Assembly (NCBI RefSeq): GCF_019039035.1
Contig: NZ_JAHNZT010000048.1
Location: 1-46,420, forward strand
From: Citreicoccus inhibens
GTDB taxonomy: Bacteria; Myxococcota; Myxococcia; Myxococcales; Myxococcaceae
DNA: 46,420 nucleotides
Direction: 5' to 3'
Positions 39,002-46,420 of this stretch are shown here, in pieces. Positions within the stretch are counted from its first letter, which is position 1, and every line of letters starts with the position of its first letter. A program made the position numbers and the translations under genes. Under the pieces are notes generated by a model. That model was not told the DNA's origin. It made no database searches and saw nothing but the letters and a program-made list of their open reading frames with translations.

Positions 39002-40221
39002 GTTCCGCGACTTCCACTGCCACTGAGCCCATGGGGCGGTTCGCCGGCAGCTCCAAGATGGGCCTGGCCTTCGGTGTGGGGGCCGTGTGCCTCATCGCCG
39101 CGCTGGCGGGCTTCTTCGTCGGCGACGCGAGCGCCGCCGCGCACAGCTACCTCATCGCCTTCGCCTACTGGGTGGGCATCAGCGTGGCCAGCACCATCAT
39201 GCTGGCCATCTTCCACACCGCGAAGGCCAAGTGGCCCATCGTGCTGCGCCGCACCATGGAGACCATGGGCGCCACGGTGCCCGTGTTCATCGTCCTCTTC
39301 GTGGGCGTGGTGCTGGGCCTCAAGCAGCTCTACTCGTGGTGGCCGGAGTCCCCGCTGGCCGCCCACATCGAGGGCATCGAGAAGGTCCACCTGGGCCACA
39401 AGCAGCACGGGTACCTGTTCCCGACCTTCTTCTGGGTCCGTCAGGCCATCTACTTCACGGTGTGGACGCTGGTGTCCTGGCGGCTGCGCTCGTGGAGCAT
39501 GAAGCAGGATGAGACGGGCGAGCTGGAGCTCACCGTCAAGCAGCGCAAGTTCGCTCCGGGCGCGCTGCCCTTCCTTGCCCTCACCATTACGTTTGCTGCT
39601 TTCGACTGGCTGATGAGCCTCACGCCGCTCTGGCAGTCGACCATCTACGGGGCCTATTACTTCGCGGGCAGCTTTCTCGCGGCCTTCTGCCTGCTGACGG
39701 TGGTCACCGTCCTGGCGCAGGGCAAGGACCTGTACGGCAGCGTGGTGACGACGGCGCACTACCACAACCTGGGCAAGCTGATGTTCGCCTTCACGGCGTT
39801 CTGGGCCTACATCGGGTTCTCCCAGTTCCTGCTGGTGTGGATCGCCAACCTGCCGGAAGAGGCGCCCTGGTACGGCATCCGCATCTTCGGCGCGTGGCGC
39901 CCGCTGTCCATCGCGCTGGTGCTCCTGCACTTCGTGCTGCCCTTCTTCACCCTGCTGTCGCGCAACCTGAAGCTGCAGCCGCGCAAGCTGATGGTCGTCG
40001 CCCTCTACCTGCTGCTGATGCACTGGCTGGACCTGTACTGGCTCGTGTGGCCGGCCATGACGGGCAAGGCGGGTCCGTCGTTCCACTGGACGCTGCCGGT
40101 CGCGTTCGTGGGGGTGGGCGGAATCGCGGTGGGCTTCGCGCTGATGCTGGCCCGCAACAAGTTCACGCTCCCGGTGAAGGACCCCTACATCACCGAGTCG
40201 ATGAGGTACGTGCAGCCATGA
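38998..40221 (+). CDS. actF: Alternative complex III subunit ActF (second quinone-type membrane subunit)
   Basis: A 407-residue integral membrane protein with about ten spans, related to ActC but diverged (for example SYLIAFAYWVGISVASTIML, AFTAFWAYIGFSQFLLVWIA, WRPLSIALVLLHFVLPFFTL). It completes the ACIII membrane part. ATGA overlap with actE upstream and with the unknown gene downstream. Note that the first frame ATG at 38743 is inside actE in another frame; the family start is 38998. Confidence 0.92.
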   Translation: MSSATSTATEPMGRFAGSSKMGLAFGVGAVCLIAALAGFFVGDASAAAHSYLIAFAYWVGISVASTIMLAIFHTAKAKWPIVLRRTMETMGATVPVFIVLFVGVVLGLKQLYSWWPESPLAAHIEGIEKVHLGHKQHGYLFPTFFWVRQAIYFTVWTLVSWRLRSWSMKQDETGELELTVKQRKFAPGALPFLALTITFAAFDWLMSLTPLWQSTIYGAYYFAGSFLAAFCLLTVVTVLAQGKDLYGSVVTTAHYHNLGKLMFAFTAFWAYIGFSQFLLVWIANLPEEAPWYGIRIFGAWRPLSIALVLLHFVLPFFTLLSRNLKLQPRKLMVVALYLLLMHWLDLYWLVWPAMTGKAGPSFHWTLPVAFVGVGGIAVGFALMLARNKFTLPVKDPYITESMRYVQP

Positions 40222-40679
40222 GCAAGCCAGTCAAGGAGGAGTCGCGCATCATCGTGGGCGCGCATGGCGTGGCGGCTGAGGAAGACCACATCGACATGCC
40301 GAAGGTCGTTGGCATCGGCGTGGGCGCCATCGTCGTCTTCATCGTGGGCGGCGTGTGGGCCTGGCGCATCCAGGTCGCCACCATGAACGAGGCCCAGCCG
40401 GACGGTCCTCCTCCGCGTCCCGCGGCGGTGGGTCAGTACGAGGTGGGCATCGTCAACCAGCGCCTGTTCGACCAGGACTGGCACGCGACGGACAAGCTGA
40501 GCGGCCAGCACCAGGCGCTGCGCAACGGCTGGGGTGACCAGCCGGGCGTGGCGGCCCACCCGGGCATCGAGCAGGTGTACGACCGCGTCATCGCGGACCA
40601 GAAGCGCGCCCCCGAGCCCGCGCCCACCCCGCCCACTCCGGCCACGCCGACGCCCCCCGCGCCGGCCCCCAAGAAGTAG
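40218..40679 (+). CDS. Unknown single-span protein between ACIII and the caa3 oxidase
   Basis: A 153-residue protein I do not recognise. A cytoplasmic head (about 1-27) is followed by one transmembrane segment (about 28-48, VVGIGVGAIVVFIVGGVWAW) and an extracytoplasmic region with YEVGIVNQRLFDQDWHATDK and LRNGWGDQPGVAAHPGIEQV, ending in a Pro/Ala/Thr-rich tail. It has no cysteine or haem site. ATGA overlap with actF shows tight coupling to ACIII, and a Sco gene follows 33 bases later. A role as an extra subunit, or as a tether between ACIII and the oxidase, is inference. Confidence 0.75.
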   Translation: MSKPVKEESRIIVGAHGVAAEEDHIDMPKVVGIGVGAIVVFIVGGVWAWRIQVATMNEAQPDGPPPRPAAVGQYEVGIVNQRLFDQDWHATDKLSGQHQALRNGWGDQPGVAAHPGIEQVYDRVIADQKRAPEPAPTPPTPATPTPPAPAPKK

Positions 40680-40712
40680 TCCTCTTTCCCCCCTTACCCG
40701 AGCCGTCCTCCG

Positions 40713-41597
40713 ATGCGGTCCCTCTACGTGCACACCACCCCGCGCACCCTCCGTGCCCTGGGGTTCCTCGCGGCGGCGGCGCTGGTGCTGGCCCAGGCCA
40801 CGCCCGCGTCCGCGATGCCGGGCGGCGGCAAGACGCCGCGCGCCATCGTGGAGGCGGACTCGGATGCCCCTCTTCCCGTGCGGGGCGTGGACGTGGAGGA
40901 GCACCTGGGGGAGCCCATCCCCCTGGAGACGCGGTTCACCGACGAGCAGGGCCAGGAGGTGCGGCTGGGCGATGTGATGCCGAAGACGCGCCCCACGGTG
41001 CTCACGCTGGTGTACTACTCCTGCCCCATGCTCTGTAACCTGGTCATCAACGGGCAGGTCAGCGTCATGCGCGAGCTGGGCCTGGAGCTGGGCAAGGACT
41101 ACGAGGCGGTGACGCTGAGCATCGACCCGCAGGACACCCCGGAGCTGAGCAGCGAGCGCCGCCGGAAGTACCTGCAGGGCATGGGCAAGCCGGAGACAGC
41201 GCCCTGGCGGTTCCTCACCGGCACCGAGGAGAACATCCGCAAGGTCGCCGATGCAGTGGGCTTCAAGTACGTGTATGACGCGAGCACGAAGCAGTACGCC
41301 CACCCCGCGGTGGTGATGGTGCTCACGCCGGAGGGGAGCATCTCCCGCTACCTCTACGGCACGACGTTTCCGGCCAAGGACGTGAAGTTCGCGTTGCTGG
41401 AGGCGGCCGGCGGAAGGGTAGGAACGAGCTTCGATCGCATCGTCCTGTCCTGCTTCAAGTATGACACCGCCACGCGGCGGTACGGTTTCTACATCTTCGG
41501 GTTCATCCGCCTGGGCGCCCTCGCCGTGTTTGGCGCCCTGGCCACGATGCTGATCTATTTCTGGAGGCGCGAGCTGAAGAAAGGCGCGACTACATGA
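40713..41597 (+). CDS. Sco1/SenC-type copper chaperone
   Basis: A 294-residue thioredoxin-fold protein that delivers copper to, or reduces, the CuA centre of cytochrome oxidase subunit II. A signal peptide (ending near ATPASAMPGG) is followed by the copper motif YYSCPMLCNLV (CxxxC) and the matching His in YAHPAVV; VTLSIDPQDTPE is typical of the fold. A C-terminal transmembrane span (about 264-286) is unusual, as most Sco proteins are anchored at the N-terminus. It directly precedes coxB, with the stop overlapping its start (ATGA). Confidence 0.9.
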   Translation: MRSLYVHTTPRTLRALGFLAAAALVLAQATPASAMPGGGKTPRAIVEADSDAPLPVRGVDVEEHLGEPIPLETRFTDEQGQEVRLGDVMPKTRPTVLTLVYYSCPMLCNLVINGQVSVMRELGLELGKDYEAVTLSIDPQDTPELSSERRRKYLQGMGKPETAPWRFLTGTEENIRKVADAVGFKYVYDASTKQYAHPAVVMVLTPEGSISRYLYGTTFPAKDVKFALLEAAGGRVGTSFDRIVLSCFKYDTATRRYGFYIFGFIRLGALAVFGALATMLIYFWRRELKKGATT

Positions 41598-42640
41598 GCG
41601 ACCTGGCCAACAAACTGTTGTTCCTCCCGGAGCGCGCGTCCACGTTCGCGGACCGGATCGACTTCCTGCACTACTTCGTCGTCGGCACGACGATGGTTGC
41701 GTCCGCGGGCGTCGGCCTGGCGGCGCTGTTCATGTTCTTCCGCTACCGCCGGCGGGTAGAGAACCAGACGACGGAGTACGTCGTCCCGAACCTGAAGACG
41801 GAGTTCCTCTTCGTCTCGGTTCCGCTGGTGTTCTTCCTGGCGTGGTTCGCCATCGGGTTCCGGGACTTCACGTGGTTCACCACGCCGCCCAAGGACTCGA
41901 TGGACGTCTACGTCATGGGCAAGCAGTGGATGTGGAAGTTCTCCTATCCGGAGGGCCCCAACGGCGTGAACGTGCTGCACGTGCCGGCCAACCGCCCGGT
42001 GCGTCTGCTCATCACCTCGCGCGACGTCATCCACTCCTTCTTCGTGCCGTCCTTCCGCATCAAGATGGACGCACTGCCGGGCCGCTACACGCAGGCCTGG
42101 TTCGAGGCGACGAAGCCGGGCACGTACCAGGTGCTGTGCACCGAGTACTGCGGCCTGTCGCACTCGAAGATGCTCGCGGAGGTCGTGGTCATGGCCCCCG
42201 AGGATTACGACACCTGGATCAAGGAGCAGCGCCGCGGGCGGCTCCAGGACCGTCAGGACGCACTCGCGGACAACTCGCTGGTGCCGGGCACCGCGCGCAT
42301 GGCGGAGCAGGGCCAGAAGCTGGCCGGCACGCAGGGCTGCCTCAAGTGCCACTCCGTGGACGGCTCGCAGCACATCGGGCCCACGTTCCTCGGCATGTAT
42401 GACCGCATGGAGCACCTCCAGGACGGTCAGAACATCCGCGTGGACGAGGCCTACATCACCCAGTCCATGATGGACCCGGGCGCGCACATCGTCGCCGGCT
42501 ACCAGAATGTGATGCCGACCTATCAGGGCAAGCTGCAGGGCCCCGAGTCGGCCGCCATCGTCGAGTACATCAAGTCGCTGCGCACCGCGAACGTTCGCGA
42601 GGGCGCCTCCGAGGGACCCGCTTATGACCCCATCCAGTAG
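41594..42640 (+). CDS. coxB: caa3-type cytochrome c oxidase subunit II with fused cytochrome c
   Basis: A 348-residue subunit II. Two N-terminal spans (about 27-50 and 70-90) hold it in the membrane. The CuA ligands are His147 (DVIHSFFVPSFR), Cys182, Cys186, His190 and Met193 (CTEYCGLSHSKM). A C-terminal cytochrome c domain carries CLKCH (249-253), making this a caa3 oxidase that can take electrons without soluble cytochrome c; VMPTYQGKL supplies the Met ligand. The Sco stop overlaps its ATG, and coxA overlaps its 3' end by 17 bases. Confidence 0.96.
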   Translation: MSDLANKLLFLPERASTFADRIDFLHYFVVGTTMVASAGVGLAALFMFFRYRRRVENQTTEYVVPNLKTEFLFVSVPLVFFLAWFAIGFRDFTWFTTPPKDSMDVYVMGKQWMWKFSYPEGPNGVNVLHVPANRPVRLLITSRDVIHSFFVPSFRIKMDALPGRYTQAWFEATKPGTYQVLCTEYCGLSHSKMLAEVVVMAPEDYDTWIKEQRRGRLQDRQDALADNSLVPGTARMAEQGQKLAGTQGCLKCHSVDGSQHIGPTFLGMYDRMEHLQDGQNIRVDEAYITQSMMDPGAHIVAGYQNVMPTYQGKLQGPESAAIVEYIKSLRTANVREGASEGPAYDPIQ

Positions 42641-44300
42641 CATCGCCGCGCCGGGGGCTGCTCCCGGCCACGAGGCGCACCACGACGAGCACGGGGACCA
42701 CCCGAGCTATCTGGTCGACGGCACCACGGTGAAGTCGTGGCTGCTCACCGTGGACCACAAGCGCATCGGCATCATGTACATGTTCTGGGTGCTGCTCTTC
42801 TTCCTCGTGGGCGGCATCTTCGCGCTGATGATTCGTCTGGAGCTGTTGACTCCGGGTCCGACCATCATGGACGCGATGACGTACAACCGGACGTTCACGC
42901 TGCATGGCGTGGTCATGATCTTCCTGTTCATGATCCCCGCCATCCCGGCCATCTTCGGCAACTTCATGCTGCCGCTGATGCTGGGCGCCAAGGACGTGGC
43001 CTTCCCCCGGCTGAACCTGCTGTCCCTGTACGTGTACCTGGCGGGCGCGGGCTTCGCGCTCTGGGGCATGCTCAACGGCGGCCTGGACACCGGCTGGACG
43101 TTCTACACGCCGTACAGCGCGCACACGACGACGACGGTGGCGCCGGTGCTCTTCGGCGCGTTCATCATCGGGTTCAGCTCCATCCTCACCGGCATGAACT
43201 TCATCGTGACGGCGCACACCATGCGCGCGCCGGGCATCACGTGGTTCAAGATGCCGCTGTTCGTGTGGGCGCTCTACGCCACGAGCTGCATCCAGGTGCT
43301 CGCCACGCCGGTGATTGGCCTGTTGCTGCTGCTCGTGTCGGCGGAGAACCTGTTCAACCTGGGCATGTTCGACGTGGCCCGCGGCGGTGACCCGGTCCTC
43401 TTCCAGCACCTGTTCTGGTTCTACAGCCACCCGGCCGTGTACATCATGGTGCTGCCGGCGTTCGGCGTGATGAGCGAGGTGGTCAGCACCTTCAGCCGCA
43501 AGAACATCTTCGGCTACCGCGCGGTGGCGTACTCCAGCGTGGGCATCGCGTTCGTGGGCTTCTTCGCCTGGGGCCACCACATGTTCGTGTCCGGTCAGTC
43601 GACCTTCGACGCGGGCATCTTCGGCGCGCTCAGCATGCTGGTCGGTGTGTTCACCGCCATCAAGGTCTTCAACTGGGTGGGCACCGTCTACAAGGGCGCG
43701 GTGGAGTTCACCACGCCGTTCGCCTACTTCTGCGGCTTCCTGTTCTTCACCGTGTTCGGTGGCATGACGGGCATCGCGGTGGCGACGGTGTCCCTGGACG
43801 TGGCGTGGCACGACACCTACTTCGTGGTGGCGCACTTCCACTTCATCATGGTGGGCGCGACCATCATGGCGTTCCTGGCGGCCCTCCACTACTGGTTCCC
43901 CAAGATGTTCGGGAAGACGTACCACGAGGGCTGGGGCCTGGTGTCCGCGGCGCTCATCATCCTGGGCTTCAACGCGACCTTCATCCCGCAGTTCCTCCTG
44001 GGCAACGCGGGCATGCCGCGCCGGTACTATGAGTACCCGGAGCGGTTCCAGGCCCTGAACGTGGCCTCCACCGCGGGCGCGTCCCTGCTGGCGTTCGGCT
44101 TCGTCATCATCGCCCTGTACCTGACGTGGGCCCTGATTTATGGGAAGCGCGTGGACAACCCGTGGGGCAGCAAGGGCTATGAGTGGCTGACGGCGTCGCC
44201 GCCGCCGACCCACAACTTCGTGGGCCCGCAGCCTACGTACCCGGAAGAGCCCCACTTCTACGTGGATCCGAAGAAGGCCGAGGTCTCCGATGCAGTCTAG
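42624..44300 (+). CDS. coxA: Cytochrome c oxidase subunit I (A2-type haem-copper oxidase)
   Basis: A 558-residue catalytic subunit with about twelve spans that reduces oxygen and pumps protons. Haem a ligands are His94 and His406, the haem a3 ligand is His404 (VVAHFHFIM), and the CuB ligands are His269, His318 and His319 (WGHHMF); Tyr273 is the residue that crosslinks to His269. The motif around it is FWFYSHPAVY, not GHPEVY: the key glutamate is replaced and the preceding YS is present, which defines A2-type oxidases as in Thermus caa3. ATG 42624 overlaps coxB by 17 bases. Confidence 0.96.
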   Translation: MTPSSSIAAPGAAPGHEAHHDEHGDHPSYLVDGTTVKSWLLTVDHKRIGIMYMFWVLLFFLVGGIFALMIRLELLTPGPTIMDAMTYNRTFTLHGVVMIFLFMIPAIPAIFGNFMLPLMLGAKDVAFPRLNLLSLYVYLAGAGFALWGMLNGGLDTGWTFYTPYSAHTTTTVAPVLFGAFIIGFSSILTGMNFIVTAHTMRAPGITWFKMPLFVWALYATSCIQVLATPVIGLLLLLVSAENLFNLGMFDVARGGDPVLFQHLFWFYSHPAVYIMVLPAFGVMSEVVSTFSRKNIFGYRAVAYSSVGIAFVGFFAWGHHMFVSGQSTFDAGIFGALSMLVGVFTAIKVFNWVGTVYKGAVEFTTPFAYFCGFLFFTVFGGMTGIAVATVSLDVAWHDTYFVVAHFHFIMVGATIMAFLAALHYWFPKMFGKTYHEGWGLVSAALIILGFNATFIPQFLLGNAGMPRRYYEYPERFQALNVASTAGASLLAFGFVIIALYLTWALIYGKRVDNPWGSKGYEWLTASPPPTHNFVGPQPTYPEEPHFYVDPKKAEVSDAV

Positions 44301-44949
44301 TCACTCCGCCTCCGCCCCGGGCGGCGCCAAGCTGGCGGCGCACTTCGCGTCGCTGGATGTGCAGAAGCACGCGGCGCGCCTGGGCATGTGGCTGTTCCTG
44401 GCCACGGAAATCCTGCTCTTCGCCGGCCTGTTCGCCTGCTACGCGGCCTACCGCTTCCTGTTCCCGGAAGCGTGGGCGGCCAGCAGCCGGAGCCTGGACC
44501 TGCTGATGGGCAGCATCAACACCATCGTGCTCATCACCTCCTCGTTCACCGCCGCCATGGCGGTGCACTACGCGAAGGAGGGGAAGAACAAGCTGGTGGG
44601 GCACATGTTCTTCCTCACGCTGCTGATGGCGGGCGCGTTCCTCGTCATCAAGTACTTCGAGTACAAGCACAAGTTCCACATCGGGACGCTGCCGGGCCGG
44701 TACTACTTCTACGACGGCATCCAGGTGCCGGGCGCGCCGATGTTCTTCACGGTGTACTTCGCGTCCACCGCCCTGCACGCCTTCCACGTCATCATTGGCA
44801 TGACGGTGCTGGCCATCATCATGGTCCGCGCCTACCGCAAGGGTGACTTCGGTCCGAACAACTACACCGCGGTCGAGCTGGGCTCCATGTACTGGCACCT
44901 CGTCGACCTGGTGTGGATCTTCCTCTTCCCGATGCTGTACCTCGTCTAA
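44290..44949 (+). CDS. coxC: Cytochrome c oxidase subunit III
   Basis: A 219-residue membrane protein of five to six spans (for example KHAARLGMWLFLATEILLFA, GSINTIVLITSSFTAAMAVH, TALHAFHVIIGMTVLAIIMV, SMYWHLVDLVWIFLFPMLYL). It stabilises subunit I and proton uptake and binds no metal. WHLVDLVWIFLFP is the family end motif. The ATG overlaps the coxA stop region by 11 bases. Confidence 0.95.
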   Translation: MQSSHSASAPGGAKLAAHFASLDVQKHAARLGMWLFLATEILLFAGLFACYAAYRFLFPEAWAASSRSLDLLMGSINTIVLITSSFTAAMAVHYAKEGKNKLVGHMFFLTLLMAGAFLVIKYFEYKHKFHIGTLPGRYYFYDGIQVPGAPMFFTVYFASTALHAFHVIIGMTVLAIIMVRAYRKGDFGPNNYTAVELGSMYWHLVDLVWIFLFPMLYLV

Positions 44950-44958
44950 GGGTCGACC

Positions 44959-45399
44959 ATGGCTTCCGTTGCCAACGAATCGCGTCAGGAAGAGCACAAC
45001 ATGCAGGAGCACCATGGCGCCGGCCGTTACGTCGCCATCTGGCTCATCCTGTCCGTGCTGACGGTGGTCACGGTCCTCACGGGCCGCATGCACCTGCCCA
45101 GCTTCGGCCTGTTGTTGGCGCTCGTCATCGCCAGCGTGAAGGGCACGCTGGTGGCGCTGTACTTCATGCACCTGTCCGAGCACCGGGGCGCCAACCGCCT
45201 GGTGTTTGGCGTGTCCATCTTCTTCGTGGTGCTGCTCATCAGCTTCGTGCTGATGGACTTCGGCACCCGGTTCCGGCTGGCGAACCCGCCGGGCTCTCAG
45301 TACAGCGACCTGCAGGCCGTGGACATCGGCGCCAACAAGGCCGAGGGTCGCTTCGGGGGCAACACCCACGAGAAGCAGGACCACGAGAAGCACGAGTAG
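44959..45399 (+). CDS. coxD: Cytochrome c oxidase subunit IV family protein
   Basis: A 146-residue protein with three spans (about 25-47, 50-72 and 79-101), the YVAIWLILSVLTVVTVLTG and LLLALVIASVKGTLVALYF pattern of small oxidase subunit IV/caa3 subunits. The extension after residue 110 is hydrophilic and ends in a Lys/His/Glu-rich tail. An internal ATG at 45001 also exists; 44959 (AAGGGTCGACC upstream) keeps the N-terminal head. Last gene of the respiratory operon. Confidence 0.88.
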   Translation: MASVANESRQEEHNMQEHHGAGRYVAIWLILSVLTVVTVLTGRMHLPSFGLLLALVIASVKGTLVALYFMHLSEHRGANRLVFGVSIFFVVLLISFVLMDFGTRFRLANPPGSQYSDLQAVDIGANKAEGRFGGNTHEKQDHEKHE

Positions 45400-45424
45400 G
45401 ACTCGCCTTCTCTTCGCAGTCCCC

Positions 45425-45455
45425 GCGCGGCGCCTGGGTTTCCCCGGCGCCGCGC
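45425..45455 (+). terminator. Bidirectional terminator after the ACIII-caa3 operon
   Basis: A perfect 10-bp inverted repeat (GCGCGGCGCC 45425-45434, GGCGCCGCGC 45446-45455) whose 11-base loop can pair further (GGG/CCC), then TTCATTT. It lies between convergent coxD and the DUF481 gene. Confidence 0.8.
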
Positions 45456-45481
45456 TTCATTTGGGGCCTACCGCGTCCGGC

Positions 45482-46420
45482 CTACAGCGCGACGGAGAGG
45501 TTGAACGACAGGGCCGTGTCCGTGGACACCTTGCCCGCGGGCGGCTCGCTGTCGCTCTTCACGAGGAAGCCCACGCCCAGCGAGAGGGACTGGGTGAGCT
45601 TGGCGTTGAGCTGCGTCTGGCTGCTGAGCAGGACGCGCGAGTCGCCGATGACGCTCAGCAGGACCTCCACGTCCTCCTGGAAGATGATGTCCTGCGACAA
45701 GCCGTAGCGCAGCAGGGCGCCGAAGCGCGGGCCGCCCAGGTCCACGTCCGGCAGGTCCATCCGCGTGGGGTAGTACTGGAAGCGCGTCTCGCGCGCGTAG
45801 CGGAAGGCGATATCGGTGCGCAGCGTGGAGTCACGCCCGTCCGCCGTCTTCCCGTCCCACCAGAGGATGCTGCCTCCGCCCTCGCCGAAGGGACGCGACT
45901 CCACGCTCTTCACGTGGTCCGTGTCCGCGCCGGCCAGCAGGTAGCCGCTCAAGAGCTGGGTGAAGCGCCGGTCACCGCGCAGCTCCAAGCCGGCGTTGAG
46001 CGCCACCACCTGGGACTCGGCCACCTCTCCGCCCTGCACCTCGGGCGGACGGCTGCGGCCGTAGGCGCCGTAGCTCTTGAGCGAGTAGATCCAGTGCTCC
46101 GTCTTGCGCTGCGCGCTGGCCAGTCCGCTGAACGTCAGCGTGGACGCGTTGCCCGTCAGCGAGATGAGACCCAGGCCGATGGACACATCCCACTGCCCCG
46201 ACTTGGGCGACGTCACCTCATTCGCCTTGGCCGTCTCCACCGGAGGAGGCGGGGTGGCGCTGCCCGGGTTCCTGGCGGCGGCCTCGGCGAGGCGCTCCAT
46301 GGCCTCGGCCAGACGCGCGCTGGCCTCGGCGGAACGCTCGGCGGCGGCGGCGGCGCGCTCGGCGGCGACCGCGGCGCGCTCGGCGGCCGAGGCATCCGCG
46401 CTCGGGGCCGTCGCGGGGGC
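45482..46420 (-). CDS. DUF481 outer-membrane-type protein with coiled-coil-like head, 5' truncated
   Basis: At least 312 residues; the frame stays open to the window end, so the true start and any signal peptide lie outside. The visible N-terminal part is Ala/Glu/Arg-rich with repeated AAERAA units (about 40 residues), a likely coiled coil. From about residue 75 on is a DUF481-type beta-barrel: WDVSIGLGLISLTGNAST, ALNAGLELRGDRRFTQLLSG, FRYARETRFQYYPTRMDL, and the final LSFNLSVAL typical of a barrel's last strand. The DUF481 family has no known enzymatic role and is often linked to salt or stress loci. The ATG at 46300 is internal. Confidence 0.75.
   Translation of the reverse strand, partial: APATAPSADASAAERAAVAAERAAAAAERSAEASARLAEAMERLAEAAARNPGSATPPPPVETAKANEVTSPKSGQWDVSIGLGLISLTGNASTLTFSGLASAQRKTEHWIYSLKSYGAYGRSRPPEVQGGEVAESQVVALNAGLELRGDRRFTQLLSGYLLAGADTDHVKSVESRPFGEGGGSILWWDGKTADGRDSTLRTDIAFRYARETRFQYYPTRMDLPDVDLGGPRFGALLRYGLSQDIIFQEDVEVLLSVIGDSRVLLSSQTQLNAKLTQSLSLGVGFLVKSDSEPPAGKVSTDTALSFNLSVAL

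Overview
The window is very GC-rich, densely packed bacterial chromosome. It looks like a myxobacterium (Myxococcota, Cystobacterineae such as Myxococcus, Corallococcus or Archangium relatives). The case rests on a eukaryote-like membrane Ser/Thr kinase with a PEGA domain, a TPR-fused TonB receptor, an alternative complex III plus caa3 oxidase operon with a fused ActB, and the strong third-position GC bias. The species call is inference. I see no tRNA, rRNA, CRISPR array, insertion sequence or prophage; this is core chromosome, with about 40 protein genes and mostly short intergenic gaps.

Layout, left end to 16.1 kb. The window opens inside sucB (E2 of 2-oxoglutarate dehydrogenase), followed by a terminator, a cold-shock protein and a convergent S9 prolyl-peptidase-like gene. 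Then come a UPF0489 protein and, on the minus strand, recX, an Omp85/BamA-like outer-membrane protein and a BtuF-like binding protein. Divergent from the last is a translationally coupled trio: a membrane Ser/Thr kinase, a TPR-TonB-dependent receptor fusion and a lipoprotein with calcium-repeat-like motifs. An orphan receiver protein and the MsrPQ methionine sulfoxide repair pair follow.

Middle, 16.1-32.1 kb. A CrtW-like di-iron membrane oxygenase and an M49-like metallopeptidase lie upstream of htpG. A flavin amine oxidase is divergent from the tryptophan block: aroF-trpD-trpC-trpF-trpB-trpA in one coupled operon, with trpE-trpG nearby in the opposite direction, so all tryptophan-specific enzymes plus a DAHP synthase are encoded within about 8.3 kb. 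A histidine phosphatase, an SH3-like secreted protein and an HNH nuclease gene fill in the rest.

Right part, 32.1-45.4 kb. One long operon encodes alternative complex III (actABCDEF), an uncharacterised single-span protein, a Sco copper chaperone and a caa3-type oxidase (coxBACD). Together these make a quinol-to-oxygen electron path: menaquinol is oxidised by ActABCDEF, electrons pass over its haems to the cytochrome c domain and CuA of subunit II, and then to the haem-copper centre of subunit I, whose motif marks it as A2-type. The window ends inside a DUF481 outer-membrane-type gene with an Ala/Glu-rich coiled-coil-like start.

The most unusual items are the kinase/TPR-TonB/lipoprotein operon, the unknown protein between ACIII and the oxidase, the CrtW-like enzyme, the HExxH form of the M49-like peptidase, and a C-free first 37 bases that looks like an assembly-edge artefact. 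I did not find a clearly new defence or mobile system.
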